NCBI GenBank assembly: GCA_018663815.1
Contig: JABJPQ010000199.1
Span: forward strand, 1 to 6,879
DNA from: Halobacteriovoraceae bacterium
GTDB taxonomy: Bacteria; Bdellovibrionota; Bacteriovoracia; Bacteriovoracales; Bacteriovoracaceae
DNA length: 6,879 bases
Direction of reading: 5' to 3'
Both the position numbers and the translations under genes were made by a program. This document shows, one piece after another, positions 5,438 through 6,879 of this stretch. Under the pieces are notes generated by a model that was not told the DNA's origin, searched no databases, and worked only from the letters and a program-made list of their open reading frames with translations. Positions within the stretch are counted from its first letter, which is position 1, and each line of letters begins with the position of its first letter.

Positions 5438-6796
5438 ATGTCAGAGGTCTTAAAAAAAATACTCGTTATTGATGATTATGAAGATTTTCGAGAAACACTT
5501 TGCGAACAATTAGAAGGTGAATCTCTTAAAATTTTACAGGCAAAAAATGGTAAAGAAGCTCAGGGAATTATTTCCATTGAAAAGCCCAAACTCATTATAT
5601 CTGACTTGCGTATGCCTGAAGTCCATGGTCTTGAACTCTTACATTGGCTCAAAAGAAACCATCCAACGTCAAAAATAATTTTAATGACTGGTCACCCTGA
5701 CATGCTTGAGAGAGCAGAAGCAATAGAACTTGGTGCCCTTGGACTCTTGTTCAAACCTTTTCAATACGAAGAATTAAAATCCCTCATTCAGAAGCATTTC
5801 TCTTTGGCTCGCGAGAAGAGTAAAACTTCTGAGCGAAAAGAAGATGATGAAAAAGACTTTCTACAGGTAACACTAAAGGAGTTTATTACAGGCTCTAACT
5901 CAAAGTACCCCCTTTACTTAAAGATATCTAACACACGGTTTGTTAAAATTATCAATAAAGATGAAAAAGTTGAGGTAGAAGAAATTGATCGCCTGATCAA
6001 AAAGGGTGTAAAATGTCTCTACATTAAACGTGATGATTATAATAAATACATTGCACTTATTCTTAAAGTTAATGAGGTAATCAAATCAAAATCCTCGATT
6101 GATGATGAAAAGAAAAAGAAATTTCTTTTTCATACCAATGAAGTCATTATGGAAAAGCTATATCACAGTGATTTTAACAGAGATGATTTAGTTCAAGCGC
6201 ATAGTGTAGTTAAATCAAGTTTACAAGTTGTCAGTAATAACTCTACCCTATCTAGCTTACTCAAAACTTTAAAAGATTATGGTGAACATGCCTACGCACA
6301 TAATTTAGCCGTTAGTTTATACTCTGTAATGCTCTCAAAACAGATGGGATGGCATGCCTCAAAAACCTTATCATTCCTTTCAATTGGAGGCTTATTCCAT
6401 GATATCGGTATTAAAAAGATTAACAGTGAAATAACGGGTAAAGACTACCAAATTATGACCTCTGAGGAAAAATCAGCCTATGAAGCTCACCCTGTTTATG
6501 GTGTTGAAATCTTAACCAATATAGGTGATATTCCGAAAGAAGTTTTACAGATTGTTATGCAACATCATGAACGTCTCAATAGCACTGGCTACCCTTTTGG
6601 GCTATCACACACCTCCATTTATCCCCTGGCTCAACTTGTTGGGTTGGTAGATCGTTTTGTAGAACTCGTATTGAATCACACTCCAGCACTTTCAATCACA
6701 CCCAAAGCAGCAGTCAAAAAACTAATTGATGAAAATGAGGGTGAATTTAATAAAGAAATGCTTAAAAACCTTAGCTCACTTTTCAGTGTACCTTAA
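5438..6796 (+). CDS. Response regulator with HD-GYP domain (probable c-di-GMP phosphodiesterase)
   Basis: A 452-residue cytoplasmic protein with three parts. Residues 6-118 are a complete receiver: acidic pair D12/D13, phospho-acceptor D56 (IISDLRMP), T84 (LMTGHP) and K106 (LFKPF). A charged linker (125-140) follows. Residues about 141-205 are an uncharacterised module (YPLYLKIS, FVKIIN, GVKCLYI) like those I recall before HD-GYP domains in Bdellovibrionota. Residues about 278-420 are HD-GYP: H288, HD at 321-322, H351, HHE at 376-378, GYP at 384-386 and D405. All positions corresponding to the core metal ligands of the solved Persephonella enzyme are present, so hydrolysis of cyclic di-GMP is likely. 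HDIGK is instead HDIGIKK, and the usual D and G before GYP are N381 and S382. The ATG has AAGAAGG 5 nt upstream, inside the hemerythrin gene. Phosphorylation by an unidentified kinase probably controls output; the hemerythrin may modulate it. Confidence 0.5.
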   Translation: MSEVLKKILVIDDYEDFRETLCEQLEGESLKILQAKNGKEAQGIISIEKPKLIISDLRMPEVHGLELLHWLKRNHPTSKIILMTGHPDMLERAEAIELGALGLLFKPFQYEELKSLIQKHFSLAREKSKTSERKEDDEKDFLQVTLKEFITGSNSKYPLYLKISNTRFVKIINKDEKVEVEEIDRLIKKGVKCLYIKRDDYNKYIALILKVNEVIKSKSSIDDEKKKKFLFHTNEVIMEKLYHSDFNRDDLVQAHSVVKSSLQVVSNNSTLSSLLKTLKDYGEHAYAHNLAVSLYSVMLSKQMGWHASKTLSFLSIGGLFHDIGIKKINSEITGKDYQIMTSEEKSAYEAHPVYGVEILTNIGDIPKEVLQIVMQHHERLNSTGYPFGLSHTSIYPLAQLVGLVDRFVELVLNHTPALSITPKAAVKKLIDENEGEFNKEMLKNLSSLFSVP

Positions 6797-6813
6797 ACTG
6801 TTAATCCGATAAC

Positions 6814-6879
6814 ATGATGATGCCTACAATACTATATTTGAATGACAAAATTTTGAGATTAATATTTTTTTTAATAACA
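6814..6879 (+). CDS. Possible start of a further operon gene (cut by window edge, doubtful)
   Basis: From three consecutive ATG codons, 17 nt after the HD-GYP stop, one frame stays open for 22 codons to the window edge. Its later part is hydrophobic (ILRLIFFLIT), like the start of a membrane segment. There is no Shine-Dalgarno, and a short hairpin (TGTTA 6799-6803, TAACA 6810-6814) overlaps the first ATG. An open stretch this short is easily due to chance. The rest of 6797-6879 shows no terminator I can support. Confidence 0.5.
   Translation, partial: MMMPTILYLNDKILRLIFFLIT

Noticed and set aside
6844..6879. Terminator after the HD-GYP gene (CAAAATTTTG followed by T8)
   Set aside because: The palindrome has no room for a loop and is wholly AT apart from its ends, and about 12 nt separate it from the T-run. 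A stable terminator stem is not supported.

Overview
The DNA is AT-rich (roughly one third GC by eye), with compact bacterial genes. It most resembles a chromosome of a Bdellovibrionota bacterium of the Bacteriovorax/Halobacteriovorax type. That placement is an inference. It rests on the first gene, a lipoprotein combining an Ig-like domain with a formylglycine-generating-enzyme (SUMF1)-like domain in a form I associate with that group, and on the receiver / uncharacterised module / HD-GYP protein at the other end. The U32 and GST genes alone would also fit a gammaproteobacterium.

Layout. Positions 1-978 (minus strand) hold the first 326 codons of a secreted lipoprotein whose 3' end lies outside the window. 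A 251-bp divergent spacer (979-1229) with short inverted and direct repeats separates it from a 747-codon U32-family gene (1230-3473, plus), probably an RNA-hydroxylation protein of the RlhA/YdcP type. That gene ends 2 bp from the stop of a convergent glutathione-S-transferase-like gene (3476-4135, minus). Upstream of the GST gene, on the same strand and possibly co-transcribed, is a secreted 3D-domain (double-psi beta-barrel) protein (4185-4784, minus). A 238-bp divergent spacer (4785-5022) carries two sizeable inverted repeats and a plausible sigma70-type promoter. It leads into a two-gene plus-strand operon: a bacteriohemerythrin (5023-5436) and, 1 nt after its stop, a response regulator with an HD-GYP output domain (5438-6796). 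The last 83 bases hold no firmly supported gene, although one frame starting at 6814 stays open to the edge.

How the genes work together. The most coherent unit is hemerythrin plus REC/HD-GYP. An oxygen-binding di-iron protein with all seven expected ligands is transcribed with a response regulator predicted to degrade cyclic di-GMP, suggesting an oxygen- or redox-responsive second-messenger module. The HD-GYP domain keeps its metal ligands but departs from consensus in its HDIGK and HHExxDGxGYP motifs. The lipoprotein and the 3D protein are both predicted to act outside the cytoplasm, the second probably on peptidoglycan. No RNA genes, CRISPR arrays, insertion sequences or phage genes were seen.
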